Of a DNA stretch of 64,000 nt, positions 26,312-36,157 are shown piece by piece; position 1 is the stretch's first letter; the number at the start of each line of letters is the position of its first letter. The stretch lies in NCBI RefSeq assembly GCF_030733205.1, contig NZ_JASHJL010000009.1:62001-126000 (forward strand). Direction: 5' to 3'. The position numbers and the translations under genes were made by a program. The DNA comes from Mameliella sp. MMSF_3455 (GTDB taxonomy: Bacteria > Pseudomonadota > Alphaproteobacteria > Rhodobacterales > Rhodobacteraceae). The notes under the pieces were generated by a model that made no database searches, was not told the origin of the DNA, and saw nothing but the letters and a program-made list of their open reading frames with translations.

Positions 26312-27754
26312 ATGAGCGATTTCGACTATGATCTGTTTGTCATCGGCGGCGGATCGGGTGGCGTGCGCGCGGCCCGGGTGGCGGCGGGCGAGGCGGGCGC
26401 AAAAGTGGCGCTGGCCGAGATGGACCGCTACGGCGGCACCTGCGTAATCCGGGGCTGCGTGCCCAAGAAGCTCATGGTCTTTGCCAGCGAATATTCCCAC
26501 ATGCCCGCCGAGGCGCGCGCCTATGGCTGGGACATCGCCGATGGCACCTTTGAGTGGAGCCGGTTCCACGCCCAGCTCAAGACCGAGCTGGACCGTCTGG
26601 AAGGCGTCTATCGCAAGCTGCTGTCCGGGTCGGGAGTAGAGGCCTTCGACGCGCGTGCACGCCTGAAGGATGCGCATACGGTCGAGCTGTCGACCGGCGA
26701 GGTGAAGACCGCGAAACACATCCTGATCGCCAGCGGCGGGCGCCCGATCCGCCCTGACATGCCGAACGCGCATCTGGGCATGGTGTCGGACGACATCTTT
26801 CACTGGAAGACGCTGCCGCGGTCGGTGCTGATCGTGGGCGGCGGCTATATCGCCTGCGAATTTGCCTGCATCCTGCACGGGCTGGGCGTCGAGGTGACGC
26901 AGTATTATCGCGGGGCGCAGATCCTGCGGGGCTTCGACGAGGAGGCGCGCGGGCTGATCGCGGATGCGATGAAGGAACGCGGCATCGACCTGCACACCGG
27001 CACCAACATCGTCGAGATGCACCGCGCCGACAGCTCGGAGGCACAGGGCATGGATGCGGCGCCGGTCGAGGCGAGCCAGTTCGGCGCCGCCCAGGAGGAT
27101 GCGCCGGGCAGCGGGCCGATCCGGGTCAAGGCGACCAACGGCGAGATCCGCGATTTCGACGCGGTGCTCTTTGCCACCGGCCGGGCGCCGAACACCGCCG
27201 ACATGGGGCTGGAGGAGCTGGGCATCGGGCTGAGCCGCAACGGCGCCATCGAGGTGGATGAATACAGCCAGACCAAGGTGCCCTCGGTCTATGCCATCGG
27301 CGACGTGACCGACCGGGTGAACCTGACGCCGGTGGCGATCCGCGAGGGCATGGCCTTTGTCGAAACGGTGTTCAAGGGCAACCCGACGCCGGTGGACCAC
27401 GAGCTGATCCCCTCGGCGGTCTTCACCCAGCCCGAGATGGGCACGGTGGGGATGAGCGAGGAGGCGGCGCGCGACCAGGAGGAGATCGAGGTCTACTGCA
27501 CCTCGTTCCGTCCGATGCAGACCGCCTTTGCCGACCGGCCCGACCGGGTGCTGATGAAGCTGATCGTGTCCAAGGCGACGCGCAAGGTGCTGGGCTGTCA
27601 CATCGTCGCGCCCGGGGCGGGCGAGATGATCCAGCTGGCGGGCATCGCGATCAAGATGGGGGCGACCAAGGAAGACTTTGACCGGACCGTGGCGGTGCAT
27701 CCGACCATGTCCGAAGAGATCGTGACCATGCGCAATCCGATGCGGACCGCTTGA
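26312..27754 (+). CDS. gor: Glutathione-disulfide reductase
   Basis: This FAD enzyme reduces GSSG with NADPH to maintain the cytosolic thiol pool. The protein has 480 residues, with AGGAG upstream of ATG 26312. The FAD GxGxxG motif is IGGGSGGVRAAR. The redox disulfide is in GGTCVIRGCVPKKL (Cys44, Cys49). A second GGGYIACEFA motif binds NADPH. The C-terminal HPTMSEEIVTM carries the catalytic His-Glu pair. A stretch of about 30 residues near 235-265 (DSSEAQGMDAAPVEASQFG) is an insertion compared with E. coli Gor. It lies upstream of hflKC with 60 bp between. Confidence 0.95.
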   Translation: MSDFDYDLFVIGGGSGGVRAARVAAGEAGAKVALAEMDRYGGTCVIRGCVPKKLMVFASEYSHMPAEARAYGWDIADGTFEWSRFHAQLKTELDRLEGVYRKLLSGSGVEAFDARARLKDAHTVELSTGEVKTAKHILIASGGRPIRPDMPNAHLGMVSDDIFHWKTLPRSVLIVGGGYIACEFACILHGLGVEVTQYYRGAQILRGFDEEARGLIADAMKERGIDLHTGTNIVEMHRADSSEAQGMDAAPVEASQFGAAQEDAPGSGPIRVKATNGEIRDFDAVLFATGRAPNTADMGLEELGIGLSRNGAIEVDEYSQTKVPSVYAIGDVTDRVNLTPVAIREGMAFVETVFKGNPTPVDHELIPSAVFTQPEMGTVGMSEEAARDQEEIEVYCTSFRPMQTAFADRPDRVLMKLIVSKATRKVLGCHIVAPGAGEMIQLAGIAIKMGATKEDFDRTVAVHPTMSEEIVTMRNPMRTA

Positions 27755-27814
27755 ATTCGCGGTAATGGCGCACAGGTTGGAAGGTTAGACGAGAGATGAA
27801 AAGGACCGAAGTTC

Positions 27815-28975
27815 ATGGCAGGTAACAGCGGCGGCCCCTGGGGGGGCGGCGGTGGCAACCAGGGTGGAGGTGGCAACGGCCAGCGTCCGCCCAGCGGCGG
27901 TGGCGGCGGTGGCCGCCGTCCCGACGACAACCAGATGCCCGAGATCGACGAGTTGATGAAGAAGGGCCAGGAGCGGCTGCGCGTCCTGATGGGCGGTCGC
28001 GGCGGCGGCAATGGCAACAACGGTGGCGGCAGCGGCGGCTCGGGGGGACCCGGCCTGACCCGCGGAACCGTGGGCCTTGGCCTTGTCATCCTGCTGGGCC
28101 TCTGGGCCTTTGGCAGCTTCTACACCGTGCGGCCCGAGGAAAAGTCGGTCGAGCTTTTGCTGGGGCGTGAATTCGCCGTCGGCAACCCGGGTCTGAACTT
28201 TGCCCCCTGGCCCTTTGTCACCTACGAGGTGGTCAACGTGACCTCGGAACGGACCGAGACGATCGGCGGCGGCCGCGGCGGCAACGACGGTCTGATGCTG
28301 ACCACCGATGCGAACATCGTCGACATCGATTTCCAGGTGGTCTGGAACATCTCGGACCCGGCGCAATTGCTGTTCAACATCCGCGACCCGCAGCTGACCG
28401 TGCAGGCGGTGTCTGAATCGGTCATGCGCGAGATCATCGCCGCGTCCAACCTGGCGCCGATCCTCAACCGCGACCGGGGCGCCATCGCGGACAGCGCGCG
28501 CGAGCAGATCCAGGCGACGCTGGACGAATACCAGTCCGGCATCAGCATCGTCCGGATCAACCTCGACACCGCCGACCCGCCGCGCGAGGTGATCGACGCC
28601 TTCCGCGCCGTTCAGGCGGCGGAACAGGAACGCGACCGGCTGGAACGCCAGGCCGACGCCTATGCCAACCGCGTCGTGGCCGAGGCCCGAGGCAAGGCCG
28701 CCGAGATCCGCGAAGAGGCCGAGGGCTATCGCGCCCAGGTGGTCAACCAGGCCGTGGGTGAGGCCGCGCGCTTTACCTCGGTTCAGGAGGAATACGCGCT
28801 GGCGCCCGAAGTGACCCGCCGCCGTCTGTACATCGAGACGATGGAACGGGTGCTGGGCGACGTGGACAAGATGATCCTCGACAATACCGTGACCGGCGGT
28901 GGCTCTGGTGGCGGGGGCGTCGTGCCCTACCTGCCGCTCAACGAACTTCGCCGCAACAGCGGAGGTGACCAGTGA
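27815..28975 (+). CDS. hflK: FtsH protease modulator HflK
   Basis: HflK is a band-7/SPFH membrane protein that with HflC encloses the FtsH protease. The protein has 386 residues. The N-terminal 85 residues are Gly/Asn/Arg-rich and disordered (cytosolic), then a single transmembrane helix (LGLVILLGLWAFGSFYTV) precedes the periplasmic SPFH domain (FYTVRPEEKSVELLLG) and a coiled coil (EQERDRLERQADAYANRVV). The stop overlaps the hflC start (TGATG). Confidence 0.95.
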   Translation: MAGNSGGPWGGGGGNQGGGGNGQRPPSGGGGGGRRPDDNQMPEIDELMKKGQERLRVLMGGRGGGNGNNGGGSGGSGGPGLTRGTVGLGLVILLGLWAFGSFYTVRPEEKSVELLLGREFAVGNPGLNFAPWPFVTYEVVNVTSERTETIGGGRGGNDGLMLTTDANIVDIDFQVVWNISDPAQLLFNIRDPQLTVQAVSESVMREIIAASNLAPILNRDRGAIADSAREQIQATLDEYQSGISIVRINLDTADPPREVIDAFRAVQAAEQERDRLERQADAYANRVVAEARGKAAEIREEAEGYRAQVVNQAVGEAARFTSVQEEYALAPEVTRRRLYIETMERVLGDVDKMILDNTVTGGGSGGGGVVPYLPLNELRRNSGGDQ

Positions 28976-30039
28976 TGCGCAAGGCAACCTATCTTCTTCC
29001 GGTCTTCGTGATCGCCATCGTGGTCTTCCTGTCGTCGATCTTCGTGGTCGATGAACGGGAAAAGGCGCTGGTGCTGCAGTTCGGCCAGATCAAGGCGGTC
29101 AAGGAAGAGCCGGGACTGGCCTTCAAGATCCCGTTGATCCAGGACGTTGTCCGCTACGACGACCGTATCCTGTCGCTGGACACGCAGACCATCGAGGTCA
29201 CGCCGTCGGATGACCGCCGCCTGGTGGTCGACGCCTTTGCCCGTTACCGGATCGCCGACGTGGTCCAGTTCCGGCAGGCTGTCGGCGTGGGCGGTGTGCG
29301 CACCGCCGAGGACCGCCTGACCGGCATCCTCAACGCGCAGATCCGCGAAGTCCTGGGTGCCGATCAGGTCACATCCGACCGGATCCTGTCCGAGGATCGC
29401 CGCGAGCTGATGAACCGGATCCGCGACAGCGCCCGGGCCGAGGCGCTTTCGCTGGGTCTGGAAGTGGTCGACGTGCGGCTGAAGCAGACCAACCTGCCGT
29501 CACAGAACCTGGACGCGACATTCGACCGGATGCGGGCGGAACGTGAGCGCGAAGCGGCGGACGAACGCGCCCGCGGTAACGAGGCGGCGGCCCGCGTGCG
29601 CGCGCTGGCCGACAGGACCGTGGTCGAGACACTCTCGGAGGCGGACCGGGATGCCAACGTGATCCGAGGCGAGGCCGACGCCGAGCGGAACCGGATCTTT
29701 GCCGATGCCTATGGCGCGGATCCCGAGTTCTTTGCCTTCTACCGGTCGTTGCAGGCCTACGAGGCTTCGCTGAAGGGCGGCAACTCGACGATGGTGATGA
29801 CGCCGGACAGCCAGTTCTTCAACTACTTCAAGAGCGAAGTGGCCTCTGGCGATCCGTTCCTGGCGCCGACGCTGCCGTCGCCCACGGCGAGCCCGGTGGC
29901 GCCTGACGCGCCCGCGCCGGAAAGTGCCGAAGACCCGGCCCCCGAAGGCCCGGCGCCCAGCGACCCGGCCCCGGAACCGGCTGACCCGGCGCCCGCGCCG
30001 GAAGCCCCCGAGGCCGACGCCGCACCCGTCGACAATTGA
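28975..30039 (+). CDS. hflC: FtsH protease modulator HflC
   Basis: This is the SPFH partner of HflK. The protein has 354 residues from ATG 28975, which overlaps the hflK stop by one base; a GTG one codon earlier is also in frame. One N-terminal membrane anchor (LLPVFVIAIVVFLSSIFVV) precedes the SPFH domain with VDEREKALVLQFGQIK. The last 60 residues are a low-complexity Pro/Ala/Glu/Asp tail not found in E. coli HflC. The stop overlaps the following small gene. Confidence 0.94.
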   Translation: MRKATYLLPVFVIAIVVFLSSIFVVDEREKALVLQFGQIKAVKEEPGLAFKIPLIQDVVRYDDRILSLDTQTIEVTPSDDRRLVVDAFARYRIADVVQFRQAVGVGGVRTAEDRLTGILNAQIREVLGADQVTSDRILSEDRRELMNRIRDSARAEALSLGLEVVDVRLKQTNLPSQNLDATFDRMRAEREREAADERARGNEAAARVRALADRTVVETLSEADRDANVIRGEADAERNRIFADAYGADPEFFAFYRSLQAYEASLKGGNSTMVMTPDSQFFNYFKSEVASGDPFLAPTLPSPTASPVAPDAPAPESAEDPAPEGPAPSDPAPEPADPAPAPEAPEADAAPVDN

Positions 30040-30236
30040 GCGGGTCGGACATCCTGATGGGGATCGGAATGGTCCTCGTGATCGAGGGGCTGGTCTATGC
30101 ACTGGCCCCTCAGCTTGTGGAGCGCCTGCTGGAGGCGCTGCGCGCGATGACCCTGGAACAGCGCCGCCTGCTGGGCGGGCTGACGCTGGTCACCGGGCTG
30201 ATCGTCTTGTGGCTGGCCCGCGGCGGTTTGCTTTGA
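30036..30236 (+). CDS. DUF2065 small membrane protein (YjeT-like)
   Basis: The protein has 66 residues and two hydrophobic helices (LMGIGMVLVIEGLVYALAP and LTLVTGLIVLWLA) with the family's conserved EGLxYAL segment. A TTG at 30036 overlapping the hflC stop fits the usual family N-terminus; ATG 30057 is the alternative. E. coli yjeT also follows hflKC, so a functional link with the FtsH-HflKC complex is plausible though unproven. Confidence 0.82.
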   Translation: MSGSDILMGIGMVLVIEGLVYALAPQLVERLLEALRAMTLEQRRLLGGLTLVTGLIVLWLARGGLL

Positions 30237-30327
30237 GGGGCGCCGGTTGCGGGCCGCAAGCCACCCGTCGCCATGCACCGTTTTGGTATTCGCGTCCCCT
30301 GCGACTGATCGCGAACGCGCCTGCGCC

Positions 30328-31215
30328 TCACGGTCTGCCGGTTTCGGCGCTATACGCGTCGCTCCAGCGGCGCGGTGATGTTCCATACATCCGCTTGAAC
30401 TCGCGGCTGAACTGCGACGGGCTGACATAGCCCACTTCCATCGCCGCCGCGGACACGGTCATCCCGGCAGAGATCTTCATGGCGGCGTGGTTCAGGCGCA
30501 TCGCCTTGACGAACTGGATCGGCGACATGCTGGTCGCCTGCTTGAACCTGCGATGGAACACGGCGCGGCTCATGCCTGCGCGCGCCGCCATGTCGTCGAT
30601 GGACACGGTGTCGTGCAGATGTTGCGACAGATGCGCGATGGCGCGGGCGATGCCGTTTCCCGGCGCAAAGGCCTGACGGGCAAAGGGACCTGCGGCGCCT
30701 TTCAGGATCGCGTAGTGCAATTCGCGCAGGCGTGCCTCTCCGAGGATCGCGGCGTCTGTCGGATCGTCGAGCTGCGTGAGCCGCAGGAGCGCCTCGGCAA
30801 ACCCCTCGTCCCAGGGCGACAGGCGAATGCCGCGTGCGCTGGTCTCTGGCGCGGCGGGGCGCGTGCCGCCGGTGGCGTCCATCTCCATCGTCAATTCGGT
30901 CATCAGGCGCGTGTCCAGCGCGATATAGACGCCCAGCAAAGGGTTGTCCGGCGTGGCGGTCGGCGTTCCGGCCTCGACCGGCAGGGACATCGGGCAGACC
31001 AGGTAGTGGCGGCTGTCGTAGCGGTGGTGATGCCCGTCCAGAACGGTTTCCTTGCCGCCGCTGACGATGGCAATCACGCAGGGTTCGTAGACCGCCGGAA
31101 CGCAGGGCAGGGCCTCTGTGGCGCGGAACAGTTGCACGCCGCGAATGCCGGTCTGCACCATTCCATCCCCGGACATGCGGGTTTCGATGATCTGCTTGAT
31201 GGCGGGTTTCGTCAT
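30328..31215 (-). CDS. AraC-family transcriptional regulator
   Basis: The protein has 295 residues from ATG 31215. The N-terminal half is an AraC_N ligand-binding cupin domain (VIAIVSGGKETVLDGHHHRYDS). The C-terminal half has two helix-turn-helix motifs (SIDDMAARAGMSRAVFHRRFK and VSAAAMEVGYVSPSQFSREF type; the latter followed by the signature KRMYGTSPRRW). It is divergent from the SDR gene at 31363 with a 147 bp shared promoter region and so probably controls it. Confidence 0.9.
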   Translation of the reverse strand: MTKPAIKQIIETRMSGDGMVQTGIRGVQLFRATEALPCVPAVYEPCVIAIVSGGKETVLDGHHHRYDSRHYLVCPMSLPVEAGTPTATPDNPLLGVYIALDTRLMTELTMEMDATGGTRPAAPETSARGIRLSPWDEGFAEALLRLTQLDDPTDAAILGEARLRELHYAILKGAAGPFARQAFAPGNGIARAIAHLSQHLHDTVSIDDMAARAGMSRAVFHRRFKQATSMSPIQFVKAMRLNHAAMKISAGMTVSAAAMEVGYVSPSQFSREFKRMYGTSPRRWSDAYSAETGRP

Positions 31216-31362
31216 GGCGGCAGCTTGGCCCGCAGGAGCGGCCCGTGCAATCGGATCGATACGATCAGGCAAGTCTTTGCGAGGATATCGCCTGTTTTGT
31301 CAAAGCTCTGAGATTTACTTCGGCTGAAACGCTGCCTTTGGCGCGAATTTCAGGAGAAGAGA

Positions 31363-32313
31363 ATGGCTGACACGACATTTGGACCCGGAGGCTGGACCCC
31401 GGAACGCCTCGGCGCGCAGGATGGAAAGACCTTCCTCATCACCGGGGGCAACGCCGGGGCAGGCTTTCAGGCCGCGCGGCTGTTGCTGGCGCGCGGCGCG
31501 AAGGTGGTGATGCTGAACCGCAGCGCGGAACGGTCCAACGCTGCCGTGGCAGAGTTGCGCCGCGAGTTCGGTCCGAGGGCCGAGATCGACTTTATCCGCA
31601 TGGACTTGTCGGACCTTTCCAGCGTGCGCGCCGCTGCCGCCGAGGTGCTGGCCAGCGTTCCCCGTATCGACGCGCTGATCTGCAATGCCGCGATCGCGCA
31701 GGTGCCGACGCGCCGGCTGACCGTCGATGGTTTTGAAAGCCAGCTTGGCACCAACCACTACGGGCATTTCCTGCTGTGCGGTCTGCTGTTCGATCGCATC
31801 GAACGCTCGGCCGGGCGGATCGTCGTGGTCGCAAGCCTGGGCTACAACATGGGTCTGAAGACCATCCGGTTCGACGACATGAACTGGCAGCAGGGCTATG
31901 GCCCGAACATCGCCTACAGCCAGTCGAAACTGGCGCAGATGATGTTCGCCTACGAGCTTCAGGATCGTCTCTCGGCGGCGGGCAGGACGGCGGTGAAGGT
32001 TTACGTCTGTCATCCGGGATCGTCGGCCACCTCGCTGATCAGCACCAGCGGCAGCCGGATGATGCGGGCGATCTGGTGGCTGATGACCAAGACACCGATG
32101 GTGCAGACCGCCGAACGGGGGGCTTATCCCGAGGTCATGTGCGCCACCGAGACGGGGCTGACGCAGCGCGCGCTTTACGGTCCGACCGGCGTGCGGGAAT
32201 TCGTGGGGCCGGTGGGGCGCGGCACGTTGAACCCGCATGCCCATGACAAGCCCGTCATGGCCCGGCTTTGGGACGTGTCCGAGAAGGCGACAGGCTTTGA
32301 CTGGTTCCTCTGA
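31363..32313 (+). CDS. Short-chain dehydrogenase/reductase, retinol-dehydrogenase-like
   Basis: The protein has 316 residues. The cofactor motif TGGNAGAGF (27-35) and the active-site pair YxxxK (Tyr185, Lys189 in YSQSKLAQ) are present, with NAAIA in place of NNAG. The pattern LSNYMFAYEL-like region and overall length match the RDH/WW-domain-like SDR group (bacterial members of unknown substrate). Its divergent partner is an AraC regulator. RBS GGAGAAG precedes the ATG. Confidence 0.85.
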   Translation: MADTTFGPGGWTPERLGAQDGKTFLITGGNAGAGFQAARLLLARGAKVVMLNRSAERSNAAVAELRREFGPRAEIDFIRMDLSDLSSVRAAAAEVLASVPRIDALICNAAIAQVPTRRLTVDGFESQLGTNHYGHFLLCGLLFDRIERSAGRIVVVASLGYNMGLKTIRFDDMNWQQGYGPNIAYSQSKLAQMMFAYELQDRLSAAGRTAVKVYVCHPGSSATSLISTSGSRMMRAIWWLMTKTPMVQTAERGAYPEVMCATETGLTQRALYGPTGVREFVGPVGRGTLNPHAHDKPVMARLWDVSEKATGFDWFL

Positions 32314-32388
32314 GCGGGGTCGCGATGCCTAGGGCACAAGCGATCGCAACCGACATGGCCCGCCCCGATCGAGGCGGGCCTACTTGTC

Positions 32389-33375
32389 TCAGACCTCGAC
32401 CACGACCTTGCCAAGGGCGGTGCCGCCTTGCAGCCGGGCATAGGCGGCGCCCGCGTCGGTCAGCCCAAAGCGCTCGCTGTCCAGAAGCGGCTTGACCGCG
32501 CCCGCATCGACCCATTCGGCCAGCCGGGCAAGGATCTCGCCATGCGCGGCGCGGTTCACGTCATGCAGCATCGGCAGCAGCATGAAGACGATGTGCAGCG
32601 ACAGCCCCTTGAAATGCGCCGGACTCAGGTCGATCTCGGACAGCGCGACCGTCGTGACCACATGGGCGTTCAGCCCGGCGGCGGCAAAGGAGTTGGTCAT
32701 GTTCGCGCCACCGACCGTGTCGAACACCACGTCGAAGCCTGCGCCGCCGGTCTGCTCTGCCACATAGTCGTCGATCTGGGCGGTCTTGAAGTCGATGGGG
32801 GTGGCACCGAAGCCCGCGATCACCCGCATCTGTTCGGCCCCGGTCCCCGTGGCAGAGACCCTTGCGCCCAGGTGGCGCGCGATCTGAACAGCCAGATGGC
32901 CCACGCCACCGGCGCCGCCTTGCACCAGAACGGATTGACCGTCGGACACCCCGGCACGGTGCAGCCCCTCCCACGCGGTGATGCCCACCAGCGGCAGGGC
33001 GGCGGCCTCGCGCATGGTCAGGCTCTGCGGCTTTTTCGCGATCAGCCGGGCGTCGGCCAGCATGTATTCGGCCAGCGCGCCCTGCAGATCTGCAAGCCCA
33101 CCGGCGCAGCCATAGACCTCATCGCCCACGGCGAACTCGGAGACACCGGTGCCGACCTCTTCGATCACCCCGGCGAAATCCATGCCCAGCACGGCGGGCA
33201 AGGCAGGCGACAGCGGCAGGTCGCTGCCAAGGTCGCGGATCATCGTGTCGATGGTGTTGACGCTGGTCGCCTTGATGCGGACGACCACATGGCCGGGTGT
33301 GACCTCGGGGCGGGGCGTATCGGTTTCGGTGAAGGCGGCGTCGGGCCCGTAGGCGGTCAGGGTCATGGTTTTCAT
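32389..33375 (-). CDS. NADP-dependent quinone oxidoreductase-like MDR protein
   Basis: The protein has 328 residues from ATG 33375. It is a medium-chain dehydrogenase/reductase of the zinc-free quinone oxidoreductase type: GroES-like N-terminal domain (VRIKATSVNTIDTMIRD), AVLGMDFAGVIEEVG, and the Rossmann motif VQGGAGGVGHLAVQIARHLGA. Structural zinc Cys residues are absent. It is the last gene of a four-gene co-directional run (36157 to 32389) with gaps of 10-24 bp. Confidence 0.87.
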   Translation of the reverse strand: MKTMTLTAYGPDAAFTETDTPRPEVTPGHVVVRIKATSVNTIDTMIRDLGSDLPLSPALPAVLGMDFAGVIEEVGTGVSEFAVGDEVYGCAGGLADLQGALAEYMLADARLIAKKPQSLTMREAAALPLVGITAWEGLHRAGVSDGQSVLVQGGAGGVGHLAVQIARHLGARVSATGTGAEQMRVIAGFGATPIDFKTAQIDDYVAEQTGGAGFDVVFDTVGGANMTNSFAAAGLNAHVVTTVALSEIDLSPAHFKGLSLHIVFMLLPMLHDVNRAAHGEILARLAEWVDAGAVKPLLDSERFGLTDAGAAYARLQGGTALGKVVVEV

Positions 33376-33385
33376 GGGAGTGTCC

Positions 33386-34165
33386 TCAGGAGTTTTGGGA
33401 AAGAAGGGTGTCGATCTGCGCCGTGACCTTGGCCGTGGTGGCATCGTCGTAGCGCGGGGCGAGCCGGCGGGCGTCGTTGTCGTAATAGCGGCCCGTTGCC
33501 TGTGCGAATTCCTCTGACAGGGCGGCGCGGGTCAGGATGTCGACGCCGATGTTCAGGTCGTTGCCGGATGTGCCAAAGCCCTCGCGCACCATGCGCGTCG
33601 CCAGCAGCGAGCCGGGGTTGACCGCCAGGGAGACCGGACCTTCGGGATGGCGATCGCCAAAGCTCTGGTTCCACAGCGTGATGGCCAGCTTGCTCTGGGC
33701 ATAGGCCGCCATGTCCTGCAGGGGGCGATTGCCGGCGAGTGCCTCCGTATCGACGGGGGCCTGCGCCGCGGAGGACAGGTGGATGATGCGCCCATCCTGC
33801 GGGATCACCGGCAAGAGCCGCTGCGCCAGCAGGGCAGAGGCCAGTGTGTTCACGGCAAAGCGCACGTCGTAGGCACCGGCCCGGGCCTGCGCGGTCTTGA
33901 GCACGCCCGCGTTGTTGATCAGCGCGTCGATCTGCGGGTGCTTTTTCGCCACGCGGTCTGCCATGGCTGCCACCTGCGTCAGATCGGACAGGTCGGCCAC
34001 TTCGGTGGCGATCTCGGCCCCGGTCCGGCGCAGATCGGCGGCGACCTCGGACAGCTTGTCGGCATTGCGCCCGTGCAGGATCAGCGCGTGGCCCTGTTCG
34101 GCCAGGGCCTGCGCGGTGGCCCGGCCAAGGCCCTGCGTCGCGCCGGTGATCAGGATGGTTTTCAT
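33386..34165 (-). CDS. SDR-family oxidoreductase
   Basis: The protein has 259 residues with an intact classical SDR set: TGATQGLG (7-14), NNAG (84-87), Ser131/132, Tyr155 and Lys159 (YAQSK). Substrate is unknown. It lies 12 bp downstream of the LLM gene and 10 bp upstream of the quinone-oxidoreductase gene on the same strand, so it is very likely co-transcribed with both. Confidence 0.86.
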   Translation of the reverse strand: MKTILITGATQGLGRATAQALAEQGHALILHGRNADKLSEVAADLRRTGAEIATEVADLSDLTQVAAMADRVAKKHPQIDALINNAGVLKTAQARAGAYDVRFAVNTLASALLAQRLLPVIPQDGRIIHLSSAAQAPVDTEALAGNRPLQDMAAYAQSKLAITLWNQSFGDRHPEGPVSLAVNPGSLLATRMVREGFGTSGNDLNIGVDILTRAALSEEFAQATGRYYDNDARRLAPRYDDATTAKVTAQIDTLLSQNS

Positions 34166-34177
34166 CGGTTGGTCCTT

Positions 34178-35137
34178 TCAGGCAAACTGCGGCAGCACGT
34201 CCTGCGCGAGATGGTCCAGCGTGCGGTCGATGGGCGCGCGGTTGAACCGCAGGTTCAGGGCGACGTGGTGCACGCCGATCTCTTCGAGGTGTTTGAGGTA
34301 GGTGGTCAGCCAGCGCCGCCCGGCGCGTACGCCAAGGTGGATCGGCACTGGTCCGTCGTCGGGGTCTTCCGACAGGTCGATGTAGAGCGGTTGCAGCACG
34401 GGCTTCATGGGCTGACCTTGGCTGTGCAGCCGCGTGCGCCAGTCCTGCAACACGCGGTCCTGTGCGACGCCGGGGCGCGGATAGGTCATCCAGCCGTCCC
34501 CGTTCTGCGCGATCCATTCCGGCGACTGGCGGCTGGATCCGGTGACGAGCAGCGGCAGGCGGGCGCCCTGCGGTTTCGGCAGCATCTCGACGGTGCCATC
34601 GGTGCGGCCGAACTGGGTGTCGATGCGCGGAGCGGCGGTGCCCATCGCGCGGATGTAGTCGAAGGCCGCGCGGAACGCTGCGCCGCGTCCGTCGAAGTCG
34701 GCGTTCATCGCCGGGTATTCCTCTGGCCGGTCGCCCGAGGCCACGCCAAGGATCAGCCGCCCGCCGGACAGCTGATCGACCGAGGCCGCGGCCTTGGCCA
34801 CATGCGCCGGGTGGCGCAGCGGCAGAACGATGGAGGCCACGCCAAGCGCGATTTCGGAGGTCTGCCCGGCGAGGTAGCCGAGGTAGGTGAACGGGTCATA
34901 AAGCTGCCCCGCATCGCCAAAGCTCGGCACGTTGAAGGGCACATCCCGCAGCCAGACCGCGCGGAAGCCAAGCGCCTCTGCCTGTTGCACCCGCGCCAGG
35001 TGGTCGGTCATGTCCGGCACCGGGCCATCGGGATAGGCGGCGATCGGCGCCACGAGACCGAGGCTCAGCCGCCCGGCCTGAAAGGTGCTGTCATAGCCGC
35101 GATTGATCTGCTCGAACCTGTCGATGTGGTCACGCAT
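34178..35137 (-). CDS. LLM-class flavin-dependent oxidoreductase
   Basis: The protein has 319 residues of the luciferase-like monooxygenase (bacterial luciferase/F420-type TIM barrel) fold. Recognisable segments are AEALGFRAVWLRDVPF, YLAGQTSEIALGVASIVLPLRHPAHVAKAAASVDQ-type (shown here in part) and GGRLILGVASGDRPEEYPAMN. The enzyme probably uses FMN; the reductase could be one of the neighbouring enzymes (inference). Second gene of the four-gene run, 24 bp after the upstream MDR gene. Confidence 0.87.
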   Translation of the reverse strand: MRDHIDRFEQINRGYDSTFQAGRLSLGLVAPIAAYPDGPVPDMTDHLARVQQAEALGFRAVWLRDVPFNVPSFGDAGQLYDPFTYLGYLAGQTSEIALGVASIVLPLRHPAHVAKAAASVDQLSGGRLILGVASGDRPEEYPAMNADFDGRGAAFRAAFDYIRAMGTAAPRIDTQFGRTDGTVEMLPKPQGARLPLLVTGSSRQSPEWIAQNGDGWMTYPRPGVAQDRVLQDWRTRLHSQGQPMKPVLQPLYIDLSEDPDDGPVPIHLGVRAGRRWLTTYLKHLEEIGVHHVALNLRFNRAPIDRTLDHLAQDVLPQFA

Positions 35138-35161
35138 GACTTGCTCCGTGGTGGATGGGGG

Positions 35162-36157
35162 TCAGGCGGAAAGGCCCGGCAGCACCTGCTTGCCGATGAC
35201 GCGTCCGCTTTCCTGCCGTTCATGCGCGGCGGCGAGGCTTTCGGGCGTCAGGGCATCGGCGCGCCCGGTCACGGTCGAGAGCAGATCGCCCGCGTCCAGC
35301 ATCGCCGCCACCCGGTTGAGCAGGTCGCGCTGCGCCTCCATGTCGGTGGCAAACATCGACCGGGTGAACATGAACTCCCAACTGAGCGTCAGCGCCTTCG
35401 GCTTGGCCGGCGCGATGTCCATCCCCTGCGGGTCGTCGATCAGGGCGACGTGTCCGCGCGGGGCAATGAGATCGACGATGGCGGGCCAGTGCTGATCGGT
35501 GGCGGTCAGCGCGGCAACATAGTCGGGCGTCATTGCCAGGTCGCGCATCTGAGCAGCCAGATCCCTGCGATGGTCGAGCACATGATCCGCACCCATCCGG
35601 CGCACCCAGTCCTGTGTCTCGGGGCGCGAGGCGGTGGCGATCACCGTCAGCCCGGTCAGCCGCTTGGCCAGCTGAATCAGGATCGACCCGACGCCGCCCG
35701 CACCGCCGATGACCAGCAGGCTTTTCCCTTCGCCCGCCGCCTCGGCCAGGCGGAAACTGTCGAACAGCATTTCCCAGGCGGTGATGGCGGTCAGCGGCAT
35801 CCCGGCGGCTTCGGCGAAGTCCAGCGAGGCCGGCTTGCGGCCGACGATACGTTCGTCCACCGCGTGCAATTCCGCGTTGGTGCCCGGGCGCGTCACGTCC
35901 CCGGCATAGAACACCTCGTCGCCGACCTTGTAGCCCGTCACCTCTGGCCCGGTCTCTACCACGACACCCGCCGCGTCGAAGCCGAGGATGCCGAAGCCCT
36001 CTGGCGCGCGGTTGCTGCGCAGCTTGACGTCGACAGGGTTGACCGAGACGCCTTTCACCGCGACCAGCAGGTCGCGCGGGCGCAGGGCAGGGCGGGCCAC
36101 GTCCCGTGCGGTCAGTTCGGTGGCGGGGCCAGTCTGGGTGTATCCGATTGCGTCCAT
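35162..36157 (-). CDS. Zinc-type alcohol dehydrogenase-like MDR protein
   Basis: The protein has 331 residues. It opens [20 protein letters not shown], with a GroES-like domain ([17 protein letters not shown]), [12 protein letters not shown] and the nucleotide-binding [17 protein letters not shown]. It resembles the adh_fam_1 group of quinone-oxidoreductase-like enzymes, without catalytic zinc ligands. It is the first gene of the four-gene run and is divergent from a LysR regulator (98 bp between starts), the likely controller. Confidence 0.87.
   Translation of the reverse strand: MDAIGYTQTGPATELTARDVARPALRPRDLLVAVKGVSVNPVDVKLRSNRAPEGFGILGFDAAGVVVETGPEVTGYKVGDEVFYAGDVTRPGTNAELHAVDERIVGRKPASLDFAEAAGMPLTAITAWEMLFDSFRLAEAAGEGKSLLVIGGAGGVGSILIQLAKRLTGLTVIATASRPETQDWVRRMGADHVLDHRRDLAAQMRDLAMTPDYVAALTATDQHWPAIVDLIAPRGHVALIDDPQGMDIAPAKPKALTLSWEFMFTRSMFATDMEAQRDLLNRVAAMLDAGDLLSTVTGRADALTPESLAAAHERQESGRVIGKQVLPGLSA

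Noticed and set aside
26144-27700. Long open minus-strand frame continuous with the Ca/Na exchanger gene
   Set aside because: It is antisense to a clear glutathione reductase gene and reads as a His/Arg/Asp-rich shadow; the exchanger's RBS and family N-terminus fix its start at 26143.
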